Assembly (NCBI GenBank): GCA_000310025.1
Contig: FN649752.1
Location: 1,434,756-1,452,793, forward strand
Direction of reading: 5' to 3'
Origin: Ectocarpus siliculosus
Lineage: Eukaryota > Sar > Phaeophyceae > Ectocarpales > Ectocarpaceae
DNA length: 18,038 bases
Positions 9,601 through 16,899 of the stretch are shown here, piece after piece. Positions within the stretch are counted from its first letter, which is position 1; each line of letters starts with the position of its first letter. Both the position numbers and the translations under genes were made by a program. The notes under the pieces are model-generated. The model worked only from the letters and a program-made list of their open reading frames with translations, did not search any database and was not told where the DNA came from.

Positions 9601-12121
9601 GAAGAGGAGGGGGCTTTTCTGTTCTGCATGTGCCAGAAGAAATCGTGACGGCGGACGCGCTGCCCGATGGTGGGGCGGTCCTACTCGCGGAGCTCCTTTC
9701 TGGCGCCAGGAAAGCAGCAGCCGACGCGCAGCGCGGGGCACAAGCGACCGGTCCGGGCGAAGGCGGTTCTCCTAGAGACCTGACGACGGAGAAAGCAACA
9801 ACTGGGAAGACGGCGCGGAGCAAGAGGTCGGTGGATAAGAGTTACCCGCCAGCGGTCGCGGTGAGGGTCGTTCACGGCGAGAGCGGCGCGGGGGAGCGGC
9901 ACCATTTGTGTGTGATGGCGCTAAAGAATGCAGAGCTCGAAGCGAAGCGCCTGCTTCGGGGCGGCGAATCGATCGCGCGGGGTTTGTCCCAGCTCGCGCG
10001 GATGCTGGGCCTTGGCTCGAACCCCGCTCGGATAGAGGGCTACGACGTAAGCCACACCGGGGGCGGAAACGCGGTGGCTTCCCTGGTCTGCTTCTTGGAC
10101 GGCAAGGCCAGCCCCAAGGACCACAGGCGGTACAGAATCAGATCGCCCGGAATCAGGAAGGGGCATTCCGACGACTACGCCAGCCTGAGAGAGGTGATCG
10201 CCCGACGGTTTTCGCCTCCGACTCCCTCTCTTCGATCGCCACGGCCACCCTCACAAGCCAATCCGGTGCCTGAGCTAGTCCTCATCGACGGCGGGAAGGG
10301 CCAGCTGGCCGCGGCCCTGGAAGGAGCCGCGATAGCGGCCGATGCGTGGCTATCTGTCGAGCGTGGGGGAACGACCACGCTCACTGGCTTCGATACCGAG
10401 CCCGCCGTCGGCGCAGCGGCCGCCGTTGACACCAAGTCCCCTGGCGCACCACCGGTAGAAAGCAGAGAGCTTGCCGGGACGCCCCTCCTCGACGACGCAG
10501 TGCGAAGGGACGAAGCATCTTGGTCGGCGTTACCCCCGCTGCTGGGGGAGAGGACAGCCCAGGAGGAAGACCCCGACGCGGTTTTGTCGACGGCGGCGGT
10601 TCCCCCGCCGGAGCCGTCGGACGGGGACGTGGCAGGTGCTCGGAGCGTAGGCGTCGGCGGGGGAAGGAGAGTCACGTTTGTTTCCTTGGCCAAGAAAGAA
10701 GAGGAGGTTTACGTGCCTGGGTCGAGTGAACCACTGGCGGCCGCTCTCGAGGCGGGTCCGTCTTCGCCGGGGGTAATGGTCTTGCGGCAGGTGAGCAACC
10801 GAGTGAGGCCGTCAAGAGCCACATGACCATTAATCTGCCATGGACGGGGTAGTGGGCTTGCGACAGGTGAGCAACCGGGTGAGGCCGTCTAAAGCCACCT
10901 CCCCATACTGTCACGGCCACTGTGGCGCAGCGGGGATGTGCGGAATGGATGGGGGCGAACTGATGTGTTGTTGCCCTCATCAATCGAGCACCGTTCTCGG
11001 TCAAGAAAGAACGCCGCCTTTGGTACCACGATGTACACACAGTAGTTTTGCAGCGGTTCAAAGCTTGTGGTCAGAGGAAGGCGTTCAAGCGAAAATATTA
11101 TATTTCTCACGGAGTTGTCTGACACTCCTGCCGTGTTGTGCGGCTTTGAAAATCGTTTTTAAGTCACGATGTATTGACATGTCCGGGAACCCGTTGTTAA
11201 GAAGGTTGCCCGCCGTCGCCAGTTCCGTCGTCCGAAAGGCTGCGCGGGCTTGTCAAAAGCCAGTCCGTCGAGAGTAGATCTGATGTCACGCTGCCCGTTG
11301 GGTTAGGGTTTTAAACTTCCCTTGAACACGGCAGGTGCGAGATGAGGCCCACCGTTTTGCCGTGGCGTACCACCGCAAGCTCCGTGGCAACGACATGTTC
11401 CTGCCAGGACGGGGTACTGTTGCGACGGAAGAAACAGATAGCGTCAACGGTGGCGGTGGACAGCAAGATTTCGCGGCCATCGCAGGTGTGTTGGCCACTA
11501 CGGCGTTGCTGCCGATAGACAGAGGACGCGTTCCTTGTTGCCATCGAGCATCCATGACCATTTTGTTACCGGGCGGGACGTTCTGCGTCCGGCTTGCGCG
11601 ATGTTTTGAGCCTCGCGTTCGACATTTCGGTTGTTGTTTGTTGTCACGTCCCCCCATTCTAGCGAACGGGTGACTAAACGCACATCGCACATTCGTATGT
11701 GATGCTTTTTGTGCATGTGGCTCTTCTCGCAGCAGAAACCCTGACGCATTTCTCTATGAAACAGGGCCTGCTAATTTCTACTGCTGTTGGTGTCAACGTG
11801 TACTCACAGAGTGGGCGGTGTGCGCGCCCAGCCCCTCTTGAAAGCGTAAAAGTACTGCGCAGTCAATAGCAACAGCATCATGCACCAAACTTATGGTCGA
11901 AACCATCCGTTCCTACCAAAATATTCGTCGTCTATCCGCTCGAGTCCGGACTTCATCCACCTCGAACTCACTCTCAAATCCTCACAGGACTATCCTCCAA
12001 GGCTAGGCACGAGCTCACGATCACCTTTGGCTCTCTGGAAGGAGCAAGGATAGCGGGAGAGGCGGAATTGAGGAGAATACCCGGGATCGGCCCGGTTCTC
12101 GCAAAGAGAATTCTGGCGTGA
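6681..12121 (+). CDS. uvrC: UvrC-type excinuclease ABC subunit C, nuclear-encoded, complete
   Basis: Five exons, 6681-7084, 8447-8559, 8788-10790, 11335-11485 and 11988-12121, give 934 residues; bacterial UvrC is about 600. In bacteria UvrC makes both incisions around a lesion presented by UvrB. The N-terminal GIY-YIG domain (about 64-170) has GCY (74-76), LYIGK (Tyr87, Lys90), Arg97, Glu151 and Asn163, spaced as in the family. The Cys-rich segment PCLNYDMGICPGPC (239-252) and a UVR helix (ERFERAGEIKAQM, 294-306) follow. The RNase H-like domain has Asp592 (IEGYDVSHT), Asp673 (LVLIDGGKGQL) and His846 (RDEAHRFAVAYHRKLR). A helix-hairpin-helix ends the protein (ELRRIPGIGPVLAKRI). Residues about 690-798 form a low-complexity insert. 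The first ATG after an in-frame stop was chosen. The leader from Met14 is Arg-rich and lacks acids up to Asp54, which suggests organelle import. A further 5' exon cannot be excluded. Confidence 0.92.
6987..7001 (+). repeat. (AGC)5 serine run in UvrC exon 1
   Basis: Five AGC codons encode Ser103-Ser107, in the loop that follows the GIY-YIG core segment LSSRVQSYF. The run belongs to the same CAG/AGC repeat class seen elsewhere in the window. Confidence 0.85.
7085..8446 (+). other. Intron 1 of UvrC gene, 1362 bases
   Basis: The donor is GAAAG|GTGGGT and the acceptor TACCTCAAAG|A, with a pyrimidine-rich stretch upstream. The join completes an Arg codon and restores LVER-IDYIVT, as in bacterial UvrC. 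A degenerate minisatellite occupies 7462-7705. The rest, including 7710-8440, shows nothing recognisable; the exon 2 frame stays open upstream into the intron from about 8298. Confidence 0.85.
7462..7705. repeat. Degenerate minisatellite, core CGTG(A/G)TAGCC / CGTGGAAGCC
   Basis: About eleven copies of a ten-base core lie within UvrC intron 1, for example at 7462, 7502, 7530, 7564, 7580, 7613, 7631, 7647, 7665, 7679 and 7696. Spacing is irregular, from 14 to 40 bases, and tightest at the right end. The variants differ mainly at the central two bases. On the minus strand it reads as a Tyr-His-Ala-rich open frame, but spacing is not a multiple of three, so coding is unlikely. Confidence 0.75.
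10771..10898 (+). repeat. Tandem duplication of the UvrC exon 3 donor segment
   Basis: Two 52-base copies, 10771-10822 and 10847-10898, lie 76 bases apart and match at 46 of 52 positions. Each contains the end of exon 3 (CTTGCGRCAG) and the donor GTGAGC. The first copy is the true exon end because it joins exon 4 in phase. The second lies inside intron 3 and keeps an intact CAG|GTGAGC donor. Confidence 0.9.
10791..11334 (+). other. Intron 3 of UvrC gene
   Basis: This 544-base intron runs from CGGCAG|GTGAGC to ACACGGCAG|GTG. It joins VLRQ to VRDEAHRF and so restores the conserved region that carries the catalytic histidine. It contains the second copy of the duplicated donor segment at 10847-10898. 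The open frame at 10840-11277 is a by-product of that duplication and has no recognisable product. Confidence 0.85.
11486..11987 (+). other. Intron 4 of UvrC gene
   Basis: The 502-base intron has donor GCAG|GTGTGT and acceptor CTCACAG|GA. The split codon is glycine, giving AIAG-LSSKARHEL in the place of the bacterial IPGIGPKRRKALL hairpin. Nothing else was recognised within it. Confidence 0.75.
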
Positions 12122-13058
12122 CGAGAGCACGAAGTAGGCGAAGATGGTCGAAGATGGTACTGATCGGGTAGATTACTCTGTTTGAGCTGTGATCTACAAG
12201 TACAGGAGCAGGGCGTCGCAGTACTTGCCGGATTTGAAATCAGAGCATATAGGGGATTCATCCTTGGTTGCTGCTCCGAGTGGTGGATATGACAGGAGCA
12301 TCATCACCGGGTGAACGCTGTCTAGAACATGGCAACCCGAGTACCATGGCCTGGGCCTTCCTTACAGATCCGTTGGTGGCAAACCTCCGCAGAATCGAAA
12401 CGCGCCACACCAGCACGTGCGTGCGGAGTCCGGGCAGCACTGGTCAAACTGATCTATCTGGCACTTGTATCGGCTTGACAAGGACCGCTGTGACGTACCA
12501 CTTCTGTCTGACCAACACCGTATGCTCGGGTGTGAAGTTGGCGTTTGAAGAATGTGGAATGTTGACGCTACGCACCCCGTTTTGCATTGCAACCACGTGC
12601 CATCATCGTCAGATGATGCCCGCCCTAATACGCTTGTCGCTGGACAACTCGGCGCTGCTGCGGCTCCTATGAGGTCGACCCTAGCTGCGCCCAGTCCCAC
12701 TCCCAAAATAAGGTGCCGGCCGCTGCCACAGCGAAAGGTGCGGATACATTATTAGTCGTCCATCACGACTCTTTAGTACTTAACACTACCGCAACTGACA
12801 GCCTGCGTTTCAAGCAACCAATTGGGCTTGTAACCTCAAGAATCACCAGCTCTCGTACACGACCAGGACGTCATCAAATACGTCTGTCGAGGAAGAGATG
12901 GGTTCTGGTCGAATGTGGGAGCCAGCGACCCTCCGGTTGCGAGCTTGAAAAACCTTTTATGTCATCGGCGACACCAGATCCGGCTGCAACGCGAACCACA
13001 GCTGGTATATGCTTTGACCCACCCTTTGCACAAGTCATTATTAAAGGTTCTTGGATAT
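12122..13058. other. Convergent intergenic region between UvrC and NDP kinase genes
   Basis: The two flanking genes end towards each other, so these 937 bases should be mostly the two 3' untranslated regions. The open frame at 12268-12672 (134 codons) and the minus-strand frames at 11974-12261 and 12362-12706 have no recognisable domains, and their composition does not favour coding. I see no canonical AATAAA-type signal that would settle transcript ends, and no repeat or RNA gene. Confidence 0.55.
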
Positions 13059-16000
13059 TCAAGGATCCGTTGCGCGACCCCACTGAACGGTTTCCTCCCG
13101 ACTGAACCACAGCTCTATCTCGCGTCGGGCGGACTCCGGCCCATCCGAAGCGTGAACGAGATTTCGCCCTGTGGTAATGTTTGCGTGCGAGGAGAAAGAA
13201 TGTTATCACCAGCAGCTGGAATGATTTCAACCTCGGCACAGTTTGGTCGGGACCCTCGGACACACAACAGACAAACATGCCAGACGTACAAGCACAAAAA
13301 AATGAAGCAAGGCTGGGAGATGTCGAAAAACCCAAAACGAGGAAAGGGAAGGAGACTCCAGAGGTCACATCTCCTGATACGCTGGGAAGGAGAGGCGCAG
13401 CCCGGCTAGCTACGCAGCCGGCGGCGACGTCACACCGCCGCAGTGATTGGCTCCGTTGCAGAAATACACAAAGGAGAAAGATGACGCGCATTTGATACCA
13501 AAGGGCGACGATGGGGACGAGACACAACACGAGCTGCAGAGAGAGTGGAAGCTGGCTCTGACACGGGGCTTTGGCGACTTGCGACAAATCGAAAGCACCG
13601 CAGGCACACATAGCATGACGCACCCCCACAAAAATCAACCACCTGATTGAACGGAAATTTAACCATCAACGAAAGAAATATGACAACACCTGGCTGCTGC
13701 AGAAATTCTAGGTCCATGATCAAGCCACGCCGTTGGGTTCAAATAGGACTCAGCCAACACCGAGGAAAGGGAGGAAGGGGGGGGGGGGGGGGAGGCGGTC
13801 ACCTGCGTTCGTGCAGAGGTCTCCTCGTATTGTGCCCGCTCCCGCCTCGAGTGGGTTCGTCGCGCCCAACAACTGGCACGCGACACGACGAAAGGCGGGG
13901 CACGCAGGCCAAAGACGCAGCACAGGAGGGCACGCGGCTCTCAAGCTGGGACAAACAAAATGCGTTTTTTGTGTCCGTCCGTGTTTGGTGTCATTCTCCT
14001 GCTTGCGGAGATGAAAATGAGCGCAATCCTCCGCAATACAGTAGCCGCTCCGCGCACAAACAGAAAGATCGTCGCAGAATTCGCTACCCCTATCCTGTCA
14101 AGAACCTTGCACTCTCACTAAGTACCCCCGAACATAAGGTCAGGTTAGGTGTAGATTCAAATAATTCTGCAGCACTAGGTTCACTGGATGGTGAACACTG
14201 GTGTTACTCCTGGGTCGTCTATTCATCATACGACAGCAGACTAGACGAGCGGAGATTTCAGGGCGTGGCGGAGTGGGAGGCACACGCGTCTGCAGCAACA
14301 AATCGACGAGAATGTAACCTTGCGTCCCCCGGCGATGACGTTGTGCCCCTCCCACACCATGGCCACGACCGGGCCAGAGCACATGTAGTCCAACAACTTC
14401 TCAAAAAAGTCCTACACGTCAAGGCAGGAAGGTCGAGAGAGAACGGGCAGAAACAGGCAACGAGTTGTGAGGTGGTCGACGGGCAGGGGGCACAAGAACG
14501 AAGAAAGGCCCTGAGTATGAAAACCGAAAGCTGTTTTCACTCTCAACCCCCCTTAGTTAATGAGTTAGAGGGCACGAGGCGGGTTGTACGTGTAGTGAAC
14601 AAAAACACACAACAAAATCGGGCCGCAACCTCCTTTCGAGCGCACACAAAAAACCTCTTGCCTCTTCGAAAGACTGCCGCCTGTTCTGATACAGCGTACA
14701 TCGAGTACGATACCGTCCCACCCACTTTGTCGGCGTGCTCCTCATAGTGGCGTTCCACAAGCTGTCGGCCGGGAGTGAGCATCTTGAGCCCGACCAGCTT
14801 CCACCCCTGCGGGGTGGAAACATTTTGACAGTCAGTTGCTTGCGCCGGACACAGCAACCTCCGAAAGAAAACAAACAAGCCTTGTCGAGGCGAAGATTCC
14901 GTGGGGAACATGTCGTAGGGGTGCTTGGGGGAAGAGATCAGCTGAGCGGTCAACGCCAAGGTGAAGCTCAGGGGCACTCTCAACCCCGGCGGCGTCACGA
15001 CAGGATTATCAGAGCTTGCTCTACATCGGACTGTGTTCACGAGGGGCCCGTGCGGCGTGGCAATAGATGCATCGAAGCCGCACCGCCGTTGTCGCTGAGG
15101 TCTTTTCGGGCACAGGCCCAAGCGAAATGGTTCGCTCTCTTGGAAGAAAAGCCCGCAACGACCCTTTTCCAAACAAAGAACACATACCTTTCGTTCGAAA
15201 CGCGACATCACCTCTCCGACCAGACCCCGCTGAAGACCATCCGGCTTTATGGCCTGCGCAATCGTTACGATGTTTTTCTTCGATCAGCAATGTTCTGCTG
15301 TCTTGATGTGCAATCTAGTTGAGCACAGCGCGCGAGGGGGGGCGTACGTGTTGGTGCATATACACGCCCTCACATTGTTCGCGGCGCGCCTGTCGTGGGG
15401 GATCCGCGGACTACATAGAAAAAGGCTGGTACAATCCTCATTCTAACATATTGACAACATTTGTGCTCATAGAGCGGTCCTCATGGTCATGTTCTACTTT
15501 TTTCCCGGTCCACCTGTGCAGAACAGGCAGCGTCTCGGGACAATTGCATGTCGTGTTTGGGGTAACCAAGTTTTTTTTCGGTTGCTTCTTTGTGACACGA
15601 AATGTATTGCTCTCAACCACGGGCGGTTCGTTCCGACTCCTTCAGAACAGTATACCACATAACATGACAGAAAAAAACTAAAACTTATTCAAAACAAACC
15701 TCTGAGGGGACGGGTTGAGGTCTTGACAGCAGGAAAGGTTCAGCGACATCTGCTGGGTACCGGAATTCGGACACCGAGAGACCAACCATGCCAGCTGGAA
15801 ATGAACTCCTTTACAGCAGAAAGACCTTTCTCTGCCAAGTCTTTGCTGGGTCAATAGCTTTGGAGAAACCCTCCGTTTTTTCACGTGCCCAATGCATATG
15901 TGTCTTGTACCTCACGGGAATACACGTCGCAGGCAGTGTTATCGATACAGACCTTGGCTGGAATGCCCTTCGGGAAACTTGTTCACGTGTTCATGTCGCA

Positions 16001-16513
16001 TCTGTCAAACTCGAGCGAAATAGGTGCCGGTTGCGAGTGCGGTGGGATCATACGAAAGTCTATAAATGTACAGGCAACCGAGCAAACAAGATAAGGAACC
16101 GGGAAGGTGCGGATCTCGGGAAGGGAAGCTTACTGGCCTCCTGGTACTGCCGCATACTGCTGTACTGTAATCTCCACATCAGGCACCAAGAGCGGGACTG
16201 TTTGAAGTCTGCAGGGTTCGAACTTCCTGTGAATTCATACAAAGTGCACCAACCACCGGGCTGTCGCTGGCGGTTGGTCGACCACTCCGTTCTATACACA
16301 CACTCTGGAACTCACAAAGAATGATCTCTCGGTGATGCTTCCCGGCATGCCAGTCCACGCATCTCCATCCTGCTGTTGTTCTGGGCCAGTTGTTGGAGAT
16401 GGGCAGGACGATGGCAACGGGACTGGTGCGGTTGTTCTGGCTGGAGATTGCGCGAAGGAAATACAGGAGAGGCAGGCAAACAACGCCGCGGAGAACACAA
16501 AGGAAACACCCAT
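13059..16513 (-). CDS. Nucleoside diphosphate kinase with N-terminal presequence, complete
   Basis: Six minus-strand exons, 16513-16316, 15253-15188, 14806-14726, 14411-14319, 13872-13803 and 13168-13059, give 205 residues. Family members move the terminal phosphate from ATP to other nucleoside diphosphates through a phospho-histidine. The core runs [20 protein letters not shown], then [40 protein letters not shown] and [18 protein letters not shown]. Expected active-site residues are present: Lys69, Tyr124, Arg145, Arg162, Asn172 and catalytic His175. The loop after the histidine is ASDG, where most family members have GSDS. Residues 1-19 form a hydrophobic signal-like segment, followed by Phe20-Ala-Gln and a stretch without acidic residues up to Glu45. 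That resembles an ASAFAP-type bipartite plastid signal, so plastid import is inferred; secretion is the alternative. The first true ATG is 16513; the frame extends one codon upstream as GTG. Confidence 0.92.
13169..13802 (-). other. Intron 5 of NDP kinase gene
   Basis: This 634-base intron has donor GCAG|GTGACC followed almost at once by a run of about 16 C on the sense strand (near 13778-13793). The acceptor is ACCACAG|GG. The split codon is glycine (TNAG-RNLVH). Several open frames cross it, but none is recognisable. Confidence 0.8.
13873..14318 (-). other. Intron 4 of NDP kinase gene
   Basis: This 446-base intron runs from CGCAAG|GTTACA to GTGCCAG|TTG and joins AGGRK to LLGATNP in phase 0. 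Nothing else was recognised. Confidence 0.8.
14412..14725 (-). other. Intron 3 of NDP kinase gene
   Basis: This 314-base intron runs from GACAAA|GTGGGT to GTGTAG|GAC and joins EEHADK to [10 protein letters not shown]. The 366-codon plus-strand frame at 13647-14747 overlaps introns 3 to 5 and exons 4 and 5 in antisense and is judged a shadow. Confidence 0.75.
14807..15187 (-). other. Intron 2 of NDP kinase gene
   Basis: This 381-base intron has donor AAAG|GTATGT and acceptor CCGCAG|GGG and joins MSRFERK to GWKLVGLK. The exon 3 frame stays open through it, which produces a long but misleading 222-codon frame at 14543-15211. Confidence 0.85.
15254..16315 (-). other. Intron 1 of NDP kinase gene, 1062 bases
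   Basis: The donor is a consensus TTT|GTGAGT and the acceptor TTGCGCAG|GCC, joining ITERSFF to AIKPDGLQ. The plus strand has an open frame at 15788-16324 (178 codons) with no recognisable product, and a TACTGCTGTACTGTA motif at about 16155-16169. No other gene is supported. Confidence 0.8.
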
Positions 16514-16761
16514 CACTAGGGCAACCTACAATCACAACAGACACACGCTATTAGGTCGCCTTCACGGAACGATGAAGATGCACCAGAGAGTAGAGGGTAA
16601 GGGTTCCGGGCCGCGGTAAGGGATTTCGCACGTGCAATTCCTCAATTTGACAAACACGAAGAACGCCTCTTCGTATTTTCGCGCCACCTCGACCCCTCCC
16701 CCCCCCCTCGCGGCCGAGCTCGCACGTCAGGCTTATCCACCAGGACCATTCCCCGCCCACC
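16514..16761. promoter_or_regulatory. Compact head-to-head promoter region, NDP kinase / thiolase
   Basis: Only 248 bases separate the two start codons, which face away from each other, so both promoters and both 5' leaders must fit here. A pyrimidine-rich stretch including a C run sits at about 16690-16710 on the plus strand. No TATA box stands out on either strand. The thiolase ATG is preceded by CCACC, a good initiation context. Confidence 0.6.
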
Positions 16762-16899
16762 ATGGAAGCGGCACGACGGATGGAAGTGATTGGCTCACAC
16801 CTCTCGGCCTCGTCGGGTGCCTTGGCCGGCGCCCAGGACAGGCCAGACGACATCGTAATCGTTGATGCAATTCGCACACCCATCACCAGGGCAAGAAAG
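16762..16899 (+). CDS. Peroxisomal 3-ketoacyl-CoA thiolase, first exon (rest off window)
   Basis: One exon of 46 codons ends at a strong donor, AAAG|GTATGT. Residues 6-14 read RMEVIGSHL, which fits the nine-residue PTS2 peroxisomal signal (basic residue, five variable positions, His-Leu), with Met at position two where Leu, Val or Ile is usual. After a linker comes DDIVIVDAIRTPITRARK (29-46), the first beta strand of the thiolase fold as in plant KAT2 and animal ACAA1, which continues in relatives with a GGFKDT-like segment. The catalytic Cys, His and second Cys lie in later exons. The enzyme cleaves 3-ketoacyl-CoA with CoA in the last step of peroxisomal beta-oxidation. The call rests on 46 residues but combines two independent signatures. 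An acetoacetyl-CoA thiolase is the main alternative. Confidence 0.8.

Noticed and set aside
11297-11312. Telomere-like GGGTTAGGG
   Set aside because: A single partial copy inside UvrC intron 3, with no tandem array.
6681-12121. Bacterial contaminant contig, suggested by the uvrC gene
   Set aside because: The uvrC reading frame is interrupted by four GT-AG introns with matching phases and is flanked by typical eukaryotic genes.
12268-12672. Plus-strand open frame of 134 codons between UvrC and the NDP kinase
   Set aside because: No recognisable motif, splice context or conserved composition; it sits where 3' untranslated regions are expected.
13647-14747. Plus-strand open frame of 366 codons as a gene
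   Set aside because: It lies antisense to exons 4 and 5 of the NDP kinase gene and its introns, has no recognisable domain, and looks like a composition-driven shadow.
14543-15211. The 222-codon minus-strand frame taken as an intronless NDP kinase
   Set aside because: Only its ends match the family; the middle is intron 2 read through, and splicing at 15188/14806 restores continuous similarity.
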